From: Lachnospiraceae bacterium
GTDB taxonomy: Bacteria; Bacillota; Clostridia; Lachnospirales; Lachnospiraceae
Direction of reading: 5' to 3'
DNA: 52,088 nt
Assembly: GCA_024695145.1 (NCBI GenBank)
Contig: JAILIS010000037.1
Span: forward strand, 1 to 52,088
The position numbers were made by a program, and so were the translations under genes. Under the pieces are notes generated by a model. It had not been told where the DNA came from. It did not search any database and saw nothing but the letters and a program-made list of their open reading frames with translations. Positions 30,719 to 40,338 of this stretch are shown here, piece by piece (positions within the stretch are counted from its first letter, which is position 1; each line of letters opens with the position of its first letter).

Positions 30719-33001
30719 TGCGTCGACCATATCGATGGTTTTGACTTTTTTGGAGAACATGAAATTGACGGCAACGGACACAAGGAATGTGCCGCCGATC
30801 GAATAGGCATATGTGGGCGCATACAGTATCGGAAACATATCGAGCGTGTCCGATACGGTAGTGCATATAACGTAGAGCATTCCCCATCCGGCATACAGAC
30901 CTGCGGCTATTCCGATAACCGTCAGCCAGATGTTCTGCTTCTGTAATATGTTTCTGATGGCTGAAGATCTGAAGCCGAGTACTTTGAGGGTTGCTACCTC
31001 TCTCGTTTTTTCGACAAACGAGAGCACCCCGAGATTGTAGAGCACGACCACTCCGAGAAGCACGGCGGCCACGACCATTACGTATACCATCGCATTCATC
31101 ATTTCCATTGTTTCTTCAAATGATCTTTTCATGTCCGAGATGTTCATCACTGACGATACCTCGTCATCCTCGGTAAGCCCCTCATCCACACTCATGTTTG
31201 TCAGGACCGCAGTCGGAGTGAAAGTATATTCCATATCCTCGAATACGCTTCTGTTCATGGTGATACCCTGTATGGAAGGATCCCTGTATATCTGAGCTAT
31301 CCTTGAATACTGCCATTTGTCGTCGCCGACAAGGTGCCACCGTATGTGATCGCCCACACCGACTCCGAGAAGAGATGCCATCTTGTTCGTCATCGCGATC
31401 CCGTCTTCGGTCAGTTTTACGGGACGAAGATTTTTGTCCTGTATGTGCAGGAAGTTTCCGCGATCCACGATGGTCGCACTCCCGCTTTTCTTGGCGGTGG
31501 GAGAGACGAACTCAACGCTTGTCTCTTCGACGAGCTGCCCCTTGTATGAAACGCTCAGTTCGTATGCGTAGCCGTATGATGCGTCGGAACTGAGTATTAT
31601 CTTGTTCTTTGCGGTCATCAGTTCCCCGTACATCTTATCCATCAGACCGGATATCGAATCAAAGCATCCGAATCCGCATATGAGCAGCATCGCACAGCCC
31701 ATCACACCCAGTATCCCCATGAGGCTTCTGAGCTTGTTTCTGAACACATCCCTTATGTTCCACTGCGTGGAAAAATCAAGACGCAGCCACAGTCTGCTCT
31801 TTTCAAGAGCGGAGTGACGTATCTTTTTCGGAGCAGGCGGTTTGAGAGTGATCGCAGGCGGGTCTTTCAGTTCCTTGCGGCATGACAGGAAGCTTACGAC
31901 AGTGGCAACGGCAACAGCAATGAGTATCGCCTCGATATCAAGCGGGGTGATCCTGCCTTTCAGATCAGGGACGAGATAGCTTCCCTCAAACATACCGAGT
32001 ATCCACGGAGGCATTGTCATGTAGCCGATCCATGCTCCCGCTATGCAGCCGAGAGTGCTTATGACAAAGCCGTAGGAGACATAGTGAAGGGTTATGACGG
32101 TCTTGGAAAATCCTAGGGCCTTCATCGTACCTATCTGTGTACGCTGGCTGGCTGTTACCCGGGCCATAGTGGTTACGATACCGAGAAGCGCGATGGCAAG
32201 AAACACAACGGCAAACATGGCTCCCATTGCTTTGTGCTGGCGCACTTCCGCATCAAAGGTCGCAAAGCTCAGATTCTGATTCCTGTCGGTTACCGCGATA
32301 TCGTCACGGTCAAAAGCTTTCTCCAGTTTTTCCTTGATGACATATATCGATCCGTCATCGCTCATCTCGTCTTTTACATCAATGAGAAGCTGGTTGTAGA
32401 TGATGTTTGCCGGATCCGGATACATGGCGGGAGACATGAATGCAAGACCGCATTTCTGATAGTTCGGATACATCACATCGGCTTCCGACACATAGTACAC
32501 ATAGTCGGGAGCATCGACGATCCCTTTGACGACGGCATCGATCTTCATGCTGTCTATCTTCATCGTAAACGTATCGCCGGGGTTTATGCCGTTGGTCCTG
32601 GCAAACCATTCCTCGAGCCAAACGCCCTCCACCTCTTCGCTGTACGGCTCACCTTCATAGAGCATCAGTGAGTTGATGGCTCCGCCGGTCAGAAAGTTTA
32701 TGTGCATGTAGGCGCTATCATACTTCTCAGCCGTGCCGGTAAGATACAGTCTCTTTTCGACCGAATCAATACCGGTCACACGTTCGGCTGTCCGTATATC
32801 GTCATCGGTAAAGCCGGAACCCATCACCCACAGATCACAGAGATTGTACTGCCTGTAATACTTGTCGGCGGCAGCTGCCGCACCCGAGCTTTCGGCGTCG
32901 AGTCCGACGAATACGAGCATGCCGAGAAGGGACATGAGAAATATGGAAATGAACTGCGTCTTGCTCTTCATAAGATCGCGACGCATTTTTCTTCTGAGCA
33001 A
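30701..33001 (-). CDS. ABC exporter permease, FtsX/MacB type
   Basis: 766 residues. Membrane helix near the N-terminus, a large extracytoplasmic domain (about 40-250), three helices with the FtsX motif (QRTQIGTMKALGFSK) at about 260-390, a second extracytoplasmic domain, and a final FtsX unit (TREVATLKVLGFR) with three helices. This is a duplicated FtsX-like layout, as in Gram-positive peptide or drug exporters. Start is a TTG ten bases after GGAGG; an ATG five codons in (32986) is the alternative. It works with the ATPase at 33216 and the adaptor at 34028, but a 200-base structured spacer parts it from the ATPase gene. Confidence 0.88.
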   Translation of the reverse strand: MLRRKMRRDLMKSKTQFISIFLMSLLGMLVFVGLDAESSGAAAAADKYYRQYNLCDLWVMGSGFTDDDIRTAERVTGIDSVEKRLYLTGTAEKYDSAYMHINFLTGGAINSLMLYEGEPYSEEVEGVWLEEWFARTNGINPGDTFTMKIDSMKIDAVVKGIVDAPDYVYYVSEADVMYPNYQKCGLAFMSPAMYPDPANIIYNQLLIDVKDEMSDDGSIYVIKEKLEKAFDRDDIAVTDRNQNLSFATFDAEVRQHKAMGAMFAVVFLAIALLGIVTTMARVTASQRTQIGTMKALGFSKTVITLHYVSYGFVISTLGCIAGAWIGYMTMPPWILGMFEGSYLVPDLKGRITPLDIEAILIAVAVATVVSFLSCRKELKDPPAITLKPPAPKKIRHSALEKSRLWLRLDFSTQWNIRDVFRNKLRSLMGILGVMGCAMLLICGFGCFDSISGLMDKMYGELMTAKNKIILSSDASYGYAYELSVSYKGQLVEETSVEFVSPTAKKSGSATIVDRGNFLHIQDKNLRPVKLTEDGIAMTNKMASLLGVGVGDHIRWHLVGDDKWQYSRIAQIYRDPSIQGITMNRSVFEDMEYTFTPTAVLTNMSVDEGLTEDDEVSSVMNISDMKRSFEETMEMMNAMVYVMVVAAVLLGVVVLYNLGVLSFVEKTREVATLKVLGFRSSAIRNILQKQNIWLTVIGIAAGLYAGWGMLYVICTTVSDTLDMFPILYAPTYAYSIGGTFLVSVAVNFMFSKKVKTIDMVDALKGVE

Positions 33002-33056
33002 TTAAAGGGGTCCTCCTTTTTGTATATATTATGACTCTCATCCGGTAGAACCAACA

Positions 33057-33199
33057 CTCGCTTCGCGAGCGTCGCCGTGTCGTCAGGACTCCGTCATCTG
33101 CTTCGCAGATGCCACCTCACGACAAAGGTCGCTCGGCCATTAGAATCGTCTTCGACGAAGGGCCTCGCGGTGCAGTAAGGAATCTTCCCACTACGTGGG
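33057..33199. repeat. Cluster of short hairpins between exporter genes
   Basis: Four inverted repeats with three-base loops, three of them TTC: CTCGC/GCGAG (33057-33069), CATCTGC/GCAGATG (33095-33111), TCGTC/GACGA (33146-33158) and CCCAC/GTGGG (33187-33199, loop TAC). TGTCGT upstream and ACGACA at about 33120 can pair around the second hairpin, and GAGCG with CGCTC around both. It looks like a palindromic repetitive element or structured RNA. It may damp expression of the permease relative to the ATPase, or protect mRNA ends. Confidence 0.65.
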
Positions 33200-33215
33200 C
33201 CCCTCCTTCCAGCAT

Positions 33216-34010
33216 TTACCACGATACCTCAGAAGCATCTTTGGGGGATTCGTTGTGGACGACGCTTTGGATGCCGCCGTTTTTGACGCGTATGACCGTA
33301 TCCGCGATATCCGCGAAGAAGCTGTTGTGGGTGACCATCACAACGGTGCGCCCTTTACTGCGACTCATTTCCTGGAGCAGCTTCAGTACTTCTTTGCCGG
33401 TATCGGTATCAAGAGCACCTGTCGGTTCGTCACACAGGAGCAGACGCGGATTTTTGGCGACAGCCCTTGCTATGGATGTTCGCTGCTGTTCTCCGCCTGA
33501 CATCTGCGACGGAAACTGGTGAAGATGATCCGCCAGACCGACAGAGGCAAGCGCTTCTTCGGGATCCGTCGTGTCATTTTTGATATCTTTCATCAGCGCC
33601 ACGTTCTCATATGCGGTCAGCGTGGGGATCAGATTATAGAACTGGAAGACCACACCGACATTTTGTGCCCTGTACTTCGTGAGCTGATTGTCGGAGTAGG
33701 TTGTCAGATCATCGCCGTCAAAGAAAATATGGCCGGAAGAAGCACTGTCCATGCCTCCGAGCAGGTTCAGAAGGGTACTCTTGCCGGCGCCGGACGGACC
33801 GAGTATCACGACCATCTCGCCTTCGTTGATGGTAAGGCTCGCGTCCTTTAAAGCATAGAATTCGTGCTCGCCCTGAACGTATTTCTTGCATACGTCCTTA
33901 AATTCGATGAGGACCTTTTTGGGAAGGTCCGTATCGGATCCGGACCCGGACTGTGCCTCCAGATCGATTATCTCAAGATCAGGTTGTTCCTTTTTTTTCT
34001 TACCAAACAT
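33216..34010 (-). CDS. ABC exporter ATPase, MacB/LolD type
   Basis: 264 residues. A 35-residue charged start, then the nucleotide-binding domain: Walker A GPSGAGKST, Q-loop FQFYNLIPTL, signature MSGGEQQR and Walker B LLLCDEPTGALD, the group that drives FtsX-like permeases. It powers mechanical export or release rather than import. Second gene of the minus-strand adaptor-ATPase-permease operon, 17 bases after the adaptor. The permease gene follows only after the hairpin-rich spacer. Confidence 0.92.
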   Translation of the reverse strand: MFGKKKKEQPDLEIIDLEAQSGSGSDTDLPKKVLIEFKDVCKKYVQGEHEFYALKDASLTINEGEMVVILGPSGAGKSTLLNLLGGMDSASSGHIFFDGDDLTTYSDNQLTKYRAQNVGVVFQFYNLIPTLTAYENVALMKDIKNDTTDPEEALASVGLADHLHQFPSQMSGGEQQRTSIARAVAKNPRLLLCDEPTGALDTDTGKEVLKLLQEMSRSKGRTVVMVTHNSFFADIADTVIRVKNGGIQSVVHNESPKDASEVSW

Positions 34011-34027
34011 AACTGACTGATACGTGT

Positions 34028-35470
34028 TTACTCGGATGCGGCTTTTTTACCGACGAGATCATCGGTCACTGCGTCCGTAATCACAACGTCTCCGTTTGAC
34101 AGGCCCGACAGCACCTCGACGTAATCATCCGCGGAAGATCCTACGGTAATGTATTTCTTGGTTACGACACCGTTATCGATGGTGTAGCAGTAATCACCGC
34201 CATCATCGGCATAATAAGCATCACAGCTGATGGAAAGAGCTCCCTCCTTCTCATTCGTGTGTATGACAACATCGGCTTCAAGTCCGATATAGACCTTATC
34301 GTCCGGCCGGTCGAACCTGACGGATACCGTAACCTTTGCCTTGTCGGAATCCGTAGCTTCGGCGAGCCTCTTGATCTCATACACCTTTCCGGTATAGCTG
34401 TTCCCGGCTATTGATATGTCGGCCTGCTGTCCGACCGCGATCTTTCCGATATCGTATTTGGATATTCCGACATCGACCTTCATGTCGCGGCTGCTCTCGA
34501 CGGTAAAAAGCGGCGTGCCTTTCGTAACGACGCTTCCCTTTTTGATGAAGCTTTCCGTCACTATCCCGTCAAAATCAACACTCACGCCTGCAGATGCCTT
34601 TGCGAGGTTTTCTTCTGCCGAGCCGACACTTATTGTTGAAAGATCGTAGGAGTTTTTCAGCTGTTCTTTCTGATATGAGTTCAGGATCTGACTTTCGTAT
34701 GTGTTTCTCAGAGTTGATGCCTCGGTCCAGTTACGCATGATGTCCGACATCCAGTTTCCGTTTATCACGGTCTGCGCGTATTCTTCGGGAGGCAGGGTGG
34801 CCGGAGGCAGGGATGCCAGATCGGCATTGAGATCGGCTATATCCTGGTTCAGATCCTCTATATCCTTCATGAGCTTTATCGCGGCACATTCATCCTGAAC
34901 CGCCTGTGCGAGCTGAAGTTCCGTTGTCTTCGTACTCAGGTCGGCCGTCTTCTGCGCGAGATCTTTGTTGATGCTGTCCGCGATACAGTCGACATCCCAG
35001 TTTTCCGTATACTGTCCCTGGTTCAGGTAATCGTTGGCCTGCCGGTAGAGAGCGTAAGTTGATCTGTAAACATCTATATCCGAAACGGCCTTGTTATATT
35101 TGGACTGGTTGCTGTTGCTTTTCTGGACCTGGCCGTTCATCGTGTTTTCCGCCGACTTGGATGTCAGTACCGCCTGGTCTCTTGCGTTTATCAGATCTTC
35201 GAGATCATATTCCACGACTTTCTGCGAGGCACTGACTTCATCGCCTGCTGTCAGATCATAATATATAACGGGAGCCGTAACGGATGAATAGTAGGTGACA
35301 CTGTCCATTCCGTGTACATCTCCCGTAGCTTTGACATCTTCTGATATGGTTCTGTATCCGGCAGTATCCGTACTGAAAGATCTGCTGTTTCCTATGCATC
35401 CCGTCAACGTTACGGATGCAAAAACAAGAACGGCACATGCCGCTCCACCTGTCAGTCTGTTAACACTCAT
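34028..35470 (-). CDS. Membrane-fusion/adaptor lipoprotein (HlyD/MacA-like)
   Basis: 480 residues. Lipoprotein signal with lipobox TLTGC (Cys25), then a lipoyl/barrel-sandwich half, a long coiled-coil of about 190 residues (Ala/Asp/Lys/Leu/Gln-rich, about 85-275), the returning half with FDGIVTESFIKKGSVV, and a beta-barrel domain with YVEVLSGLSNGDVV near the end. These are MacA-type periplasmic adaptors; in a Gram-positive it should stay anchored outside the membrane next to the FtsX permease. A GTG 12 bases upstream is part of the GGAGGG ribosome site, so ATG 35470 is the start. Confidence 0.88.
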   Translation of the reverse strand: MSVNRLTGGAACAVLVFASVTLTGCIGNSRSFSTDTAGYRTISEDVKATGDVHGMDSVTYYSSVTAPVIYYDLTAGDEVSASQKVVEYDLEDLINARDQAVLTSKSAENTMNGQVQKSNSNQSKYNKAVSDIDVYRSTYALYRQANDYLNQGQYTENWDVDCIADSINKDLAQKTADLSTKTTELQLAQAVQDECAAIKLMKDIEDLNQDIADLNADLASLPPATLPPEEYAQTVINGNWMSDIMRNWTEASTLRNTYESQILNSYQKEQLKNSYDLSTISVGSAEENLAKASAGVSVDFDGIVTESFIKKGSVVTKGTPLFTVESSRDMKVDVGISKYDIGKIAVGQQADISIAGNSYTGKVYEIKRLAEATDSDKAKVTVSVRFDRPDDKVYIGLEADVVIHTNEKEGALSISCDAYYADDGGDYCYTIDNGVVTKKYITVGSSADDYVEVLSGLSNGDVVITDAVTDDLVGKKAASE

Positions 35471-35490
35471 TATTCCCTCCACACTGTCCG

Positions 35491-35506
35491 GTTAGTCATT
35501 GCTAAC
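35491..35506. promoter_or_regulatory. Operator-like inverted repeat before the exporter operon
   Basis: GTTAG, six-base spacer, CTAAC (35491-35506), placed at the expected transcription start of the adaptor gene. The size and place fit a MarR- or TetR-type repressor site. No such regulator is encoded in the window, so the binder is unknown. Confidence 0.5.
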
Positions 35507-35517
35507 TGACATACAAT

Positions 35518-35545
35518 ATTTTATCACACTCGTAATAATTGTCAA
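35518..35545 (-). promoter_or_regulatory. Promoter of the MacAB-like exporter operon
   Basis: Minus strand: TTGACA (35540-35545), 16-base spacer, extended -10 TGATAAAAT ending in TAAAAT (35518-35523). It is back to back with the promoter of the hybrid kinase. Confidence 0.65.
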
Positions 35546-35570
35546 GAATCTGTTCCAAAATATGTATATG

Positions 35571-35579
35571 TGATACAAT
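35571..35579 (+). promoter_or_regulatory. Extended -10 promoter element of the hybrid kinase
   Basis: TGATACAAT (35571-35579), with TGTG just upstream, 41 bases before the start codon. The ten bases TGATACAATA are the same before the double-glycine peptide gene at 45227-45236. Confidence 0.45.
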
Positions 35580-35620
35580 ATTACTGCTGTCTTAACGGCG
35601 GCAAACGGGAGTAATCATCA

Positions 35621-38600
35621 ATGTATCAGGTTGTATTAATCATTCAGTGTATCAGCATCTTACTGGTGCTTGTGGAAGGATGGGCCGTATTTCGGAATTG
35701 GAAGGGGACAATGCACTCATACCTCTTCCTTGCCTGCTGTTCGACTCTTGTTAGTAATCTCGGTTATCTTTTCCAGCTTCGGGCTCATTCCTTTGAATCT
35801 TATTTTACGGCTCTTAGGCTGTCCTATGCGGGAAGGGTCTGGGTGACCTTTGCGCTCTTTTTATTCGTCACGGAGTTTGCGAGGCTGCGGGTCCCGAGAG
35901 TGATCAAAACCGTAATGGCTCTTTTGAACGTTGTCACATACGGAATCGTCTGCTCGACGATGAGCACGGGACTGTACTATAAGATACAGAGTTTCCAGGT
36001 CCGCGAGCAGTTTCCGATGATGATCCATGAGGACGGTGTGTGGCACCACGTATGGTCGGCGTTTATAATACTGATCGCCTTCTACGGAGTGCTGATCTTA
36101 TTTGTTTCATTCAGAAAAGAAAGAAAGCCCTCCAACCGCCGCCGCATCATGATGGTATCGATCGCGATGCTTACAATGAGCGTTTCCCTGTTCATGGGCA
36201 CACTCAAACCTTTTGCGATAATGCACGTGTATGATGTGACGATGCTCGGATTTCCCGTCTCCGCCGTATTTATGCTCATCGCGATCTTCAGATATAACCT
36301 TCTTGACACTGCGGCTCTTGCAAGAGAGTACATGATCGATACACTGTCGGAGGCCATCATAGCCGTTGATGAGACGGGAGAGATATGCTTTACCAACGAG
36401 CCTGCTCTCGAACTGTTTCCCCATATCGGTATTTCCGGAGAGAGCATAATCGATTCGATAAGATCCGCAATTGAAAAAGGCGAGCCGATCAGACAAGGTG
36501 ACCGGATATATTCTCCCGAGGCAAATATTCTCGGAAATCCCGGTTCCGGCGCCGGAACGATCTATACACTTACCGATGACACGGATCATTACAGGTATCT
36601 TGCCGAGCTTGAAGAACAGAAGCGTATCGCGGATAACGCCAACAAAGCGAAGAGCCGTTTCCTTGCCAATATGTCCCATGAGATCAGGACTCCGATAAAT
36701 GCCGTTCTCGGCATGGACGAGATGATCATCCGCGAGAGCAGCGAGAAGGATATACGCGATTATGCAAAGGATATCAAAAATGCCGGCCGTACCCTGTTAT
36801 CACTCATAAATGACATACTGGATTTTTCCAAGATAGAAGAGGGAAGGATGGAGATACTGCCGACCCAGTATGAACTGTCTTCCGTCATCAACGATATCGT
36901 CAATATGATAAAATCACGGGCTCAGAAAAAAGGCCTTAAGTTTGAGGTTACTGTCGATCCCAACATCCCCCGTATTCTTTACGGCGATGAGATCAGGATC
37001 AAGCAGGTGGTACTCAATCTGCTGACAAATGCGGTCAAATATACGAATGCAGGCAGTGTGAAACTAGCCCTGTCATATCATAAGGAAGACGAAGACAACA
37101 TATCCCTTTCTTTTGAAGTTACGGACACCGGGATCGGAATGAAGGAAGAGGATATGAACCGGCTGTATTCTCCGTTCTCAAGGATCGAAGAGTCCAGGAA
37201 CAGGACCGTTGAAGGAACGGGGCTCGGGATGAGCATTGTCAGGCAGCTCCTTGATCTTATGGACAGTCATCTTGAAGTGAGCAGTGTATACGGAGAAGGG
37301 TCGCGATTTTACTTTGAGATCAGACAGGGGATCATCAACCCGGAGGGGATCGGAAACATCAGCGACAGGCTGTCTCATGAGAAAGGCGAAGAGGATGTTT
37401 ACCATGAACTTTTCTGCGCTCCCGACGCAAGGGTGCTTGTAGTTGATGATACCGAGGTGAATCTGACGGTCTTCGAAAATCTCTTAAAGCAGACAAAGAT
37501 GAAGATCGATACTGCCGTCTCCGGGGCTGAGGCACTCGAGCTGACTGCAGAAAATGATTACGATATCGTATTTATAGATCATATGATGCCGGATATGGAC
37601 GGCATCGAGACGCTTAAGTCTATCAGAGACCGGGACGGTGAAAAAGAGACCGTATACATAGCCCTTACGGCCAACGCGGTAAGCGGAGCGAGAGAAATGT
37701 ACATAAATGCGGGATTTTCTGATTATATGAGTAAACCCGTGGACGGAAGACGCCTCGAAGAGATGATAAAGAAATATCTTCCGGAGGAAAATCTGCTGGC
37801 TGCGTCTTCGGCAGGGTCCGAATCTCCGGCATCGGATCGGGAACGTCCCGCCATAATGGTGGTAGATGATGATGAGGTCATACTTGAGACTTCGGCACAG
37901 ATACTAAAGGACAGCTTTGACGTTATCGGTGTAAGCGACGGCGGCGAAGCGATCCGGATGGCAGAATCGGAGGTCCCCGACCTGATCCTTCTTGACATCA
38001 ATCTTACCGGTATGAACGGTTTTGAGATTCTTGCCGAGCTTAAAGGAAACGCTCAACTTCGCGATATCCCCGTGATGTTCATAACAGCCGATGAGGATCG
38101 CGAAAAAGAGGCGCTGGGCCTTAAAAACGGGGCGATCGATTTTATACGCAAACCTTTTGTTCCGGAAGTCCTGATCCAAAGGAGCAGGCGCACGATCGCG
38201 CTTGACCGCTACCAGAGGGATCTTAAGGCTGAGGTCGGTAAGCAGACGAGAAAATCCGAGAGGCTTACAAAAGAGATGATGATCGCACTTTCGCATACGG
38301 TTGATGCCAAAGATCATTACACTAACGGCCATTCGGAAAGAGTTGCGGCGTATGCCGCCGAGATAGGAAGGCGTCTCGGCAAGAGCAATGAGGAACAGAA
38401 GAAGCTGTATGAGATAGGGCTGCTTCACGATATAGGTAAGATAGGCATTCCCGAAGAGATAATAAACAAGACCGAAAAGCTTACGGATGAAGAATTTGCC
38501 AGGATCAAGGAACATACCCTGATAGGCTGCGAGATACTGAAGGGAATAACCGATATGCCGGAACTGTCGTCGGGGGCAAGATCCCACCACGAGCGGTATG

Positions 38601-39553
38601 ACGGGCGGGGATATCCCGACGGACTCGCAAGGGATGCGATACCGGAGATAGCCCGGATAATCTGTGTCGCCGACTGTTATGACGCGATGACTTCGACCCG
38701 TACTTATTCAACGCCCAAGCCCAAGGAGGTTGTCCGCGCCGAACTTGAAAGATGTTCTGGCACACAGTTCGATCCCGACATAGCCGCTGTCATGATCGCC
38801 ATGATCGATGACGATAAGGACTACATCATGAACGAGCGCACCGGAGGAAGCGATGTATGGAAGGGATACGCAGGGCTGTGGGTTTCGGATGTTGTCTATA
38901 CGGATACGGCGAACGAAGATGAAAAATATGCCGGAGCCGAAGACATAAAGACGGATAAGATACCCGCCTGGCTATTAGATGTCAGTGAGATCGATACAGC
39001 CGGCGGAATCGCAAACTGCGGCTCGATCGCAAGCCTGTTGTCGGTGCTGTCCGTATTTCATTCGACTGCACCCTCAAAAGCAGATGAGATAGAGAACCTG
39101 TATGAGGCGGGCAATACAGAAGATTACACGATAAAAGTCCACGCTCTGAAGAGTTCGGCGAGAGTTATAGGCGCGGGGCATCTTTCGGATATGGCAAGAG
39201 CCCTTGAAGAAGCGGGAAAAGCCGGAGATACGGATAAGATAGAACGGGATACAGCGGAGCTTCTTGAAGCATACAGGTCACTTAACGAAAAGCTCGCACC
39301 TCTTGATGAACAGTCCGATGATAAGAAGCCGCTGACACCGGGTATGCGCACAGAGGCTTTTAATACAGTTTTGGAGATTACACGGAGCATGGATTATGGT
39401 ATGATGGAAAAAGTGGTGAACGATCTTAAGGGATACGAACTGTCGGAAGAAGACAGGGGAGTCATTGAACGGATCACCGACAGTCTGATGAAGCTTGACT
39501 GGGAAAGTATAGAACACATTGCCGAAGAGGCTCTTGATAAGGGAGAAAGATAG
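35621..39553 (+). CDS. Hybrid histidine kinase with two receivers, HD-GYP and HPt domains
   Basis: 1310 residues. Seven-helix membrane sensor (1-225), a PAS-like segment, HisKA with the phospho-His at 353 (NMSHEIRTP), HATPase with DTGIGM and GTGLGMSIV, receiver 1 (Asp653 in FIDHMMPD), receiver 2 (Asp792 in LLDINLTG), a full HD-GYP domain (HD at 936, HHERYDGRGYP near 990-1001), a spacer, and an HPt domain with His1174 (VHALKSSAR). It can thus pass phosphate along a His-Asp-His-Asp relay and probably cut cyclic di-GMP. The next gene is a response regulator that could take phosphate from the HPt. First gene of the NHLP export operon, so it may sense the exported peptide. Ribosome site GGGAG. Confidence 0.93.
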   Translation: MYQVVLIIQCISILLVLVEGWAVFRNWKGTMHSYLFLACCSTLVSNLGYLFQLRAHSFESYFTALRLSYAGRVWVTFALFLFVTEFARLRVPRVIKTVMALLNVVTYGIVCSTMSTGLYYKIQSFQVREQFPMMIHEDGVWHHVWSAFIILIAFYGVLILFVSFRKERKPSNRRRIMMVSIAMLTMSVSLFMGTLKPFAIMHVYDVTMLGFPVSAVFMLIAIFRYNLLDTAALAREYMIDTLSEAIIAVDETGEICFTNEPALELFPHIGISGESIIDSIRSAIEKGEPIRQGDRIYSPEANILGNPGSGAGTIYTLTDDTDHYRYLAELEEQKRIADNANKAKSRFLANMSHEIRTPINAVLGMDEMIIRESSEKDIRDYAKDIKNAGRTLLSLINDILDFSKIEEGRMEILPTQYELSSVINDIVNMIKSRAQKKGLKFEVTVDPNIPRILYGDEIRIKQVVLNLLTNAVKYTNAGSVKLALSYHKEDEDNISLSFEVTDTGIGMKEEDMNRLYSPFSRIEESRNRTVEGTGLGMSIVRQLLDLMDSHLEVSSVYGEGSRFYFEIRQGIINPEGIGNISDRLSHEKGEEDVYHELFCAPDARVLVVDDTEVNLTVFENLLKQTKMKIDTAVSGAEALELTAENDYDIVFIDHMMPDMDGIETLKSIRDRDGEKETVYIALTANAVSGAREMYINAGFSDYMSKPVDGRRLEEMIKKYLPEENLLAASSAGSESPASDRERPAIMVVDDDEVILETSAQILKDSFDVIGVSDGGEAIRMAESEVPDLILLDINLTGMNGFEILAELKGNAQLRDIPVMFITADEDREKEALGLKNGAIDFIRKPFVPEVLIQRSRRTIALDRYQRDLKAEVGKQTRKSERLTKEMMIALSHTVDAKDHYTNGHSERVAAYAAEIGRRLGKSNEEQKKLYEIGLLHDIGKIGIPEEIINKTEKLTDEEFARIKEHTLIGCEILKGITDMPELSSGARSHHERYDGRGYPDGLARDAIPEIARIICVADCYDAMTSTRTYSTPKPKEVVRAELERCSGTQFDPDIAAVMIAMIDDDKDYIMNERTGGSDVWKGYAGLWVSDVVYTDTANEDEKYAGAEDIKTDKIPAWLLDVSEIDTAGGIANCGSIASLLSVLSVFHSTAPSKADEIENLYEAGNTEDYTIKVHALKSSARVIGAGHLSDMARALEEAGKAGDTDKIERDTAELLEAYRSLNEKLAPLDEQSDDKKPLTPGMRTEAFNTVLEITRSMDYGMMEKVVNDLKGYELSEEDRGVIERITDSLMKLDWESIEHIAEEALDKGER

Positions 39554-40333
39554 ATGATAACAGACACGCAGATGACCGAACAGGGCCTGGTCCTGGTGGT
39601 CAGCGATACGGACAGTTTTCTTGCCAGCAGTCTCGTATCAAAGCTGGAAAGTGAAGGTATCGCGGCGCAGCTTTGCCACGGCCGGATAAAGGAAGTGGAG
39701 ACGGTCCGCGAAAAGATAGAGCTCATTATCCTCTTTTTGAGACAGGACCTAGATGAGATATCCGAAAATGTCGTGTACCTGAAAGATACGGCATCGGATC
39801 TTGACCGCAAGATCATACTGATCGGGGAGGAGTCTCAAAAGAAAGAAGCACTTGAGATCATTCCCGAGACGCTGATACTTGAGTGGTTTGAACGGCCTCT
39901 TATGATGGATGAACTGATGAAGTGCATCCGCAAATACATTGAGGAGAATACGGGCGACAACCGCAAAAAGACCGTACTGATAGTGGATGATGACATCACA
40001 TACATGAGGACGGTCTATGAATGGCTGAAGGACAGTTACCATGTCGGAATGGCCGCAAGTGGGGTTCAGGCCATAAGCTATCTTGCCAGGAACAAAGCCG
40101 ATCTTGTTCTGCTTGACTATGAGATGCCGGTAGCGAACGGACCGCAGGTGCTAGAGATGCTCAAAAATGATTCGGAAACCGGACAGATACCCGTGATGTT
40201 TCTGACAGGACACGCAGATGTGAAAAGCGTCCTTTCGGTCGTGAGCCTGTCACCGGTAGACTATCTGTTAAAATCAATAGATAAGGAAACGCTGCTTTCC
40301 AAGCTGAAAGATTTTTTTGATAAGAGGAAATAA
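39554..40333 (+). CDS. Response regulator with a degenerate and a working receiver
   Basis: 259 residues, no DNA-binding domain. Residues 8-130 look like a receiver that lost its acceptor (IILFLRQDL where the Asp should be). Residues 138-258 are a complete receiver: Asp pair in LIVDDD, acceptor Asp in LLDYEMP, and Lys in LLKSID. It begins at the base after the kinase stop, so the two are made together; it likely takes phosphate from the kinase HPt and acts through protein contact. How it would reach the export genes next to it is unknown. Confidence 0.88.
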   Translation: MITDTQMTEQGLVLVVSDTDSFLASSLVSKLESEGIAAQLCHGRIKEVETVREKIELIILFLRQDLDEISENVVYLKDTASDLDRKIILIGEESQKKEALEIIPETLILEWFERPLMMDELMKCIRKYIEENTGDNRKKTVLIVDDDITYMRTVYEWLKDSYHVGMAASGVQAISYLARNKADLVLLDYEMPVANGPQVLEMLKNDSETGQIPVMFLTGHADVKSVLSVVSLSPVDYLLKSIDKETLLSKLKDFFDKRK

Positions 40334-40338
40334 GACTG

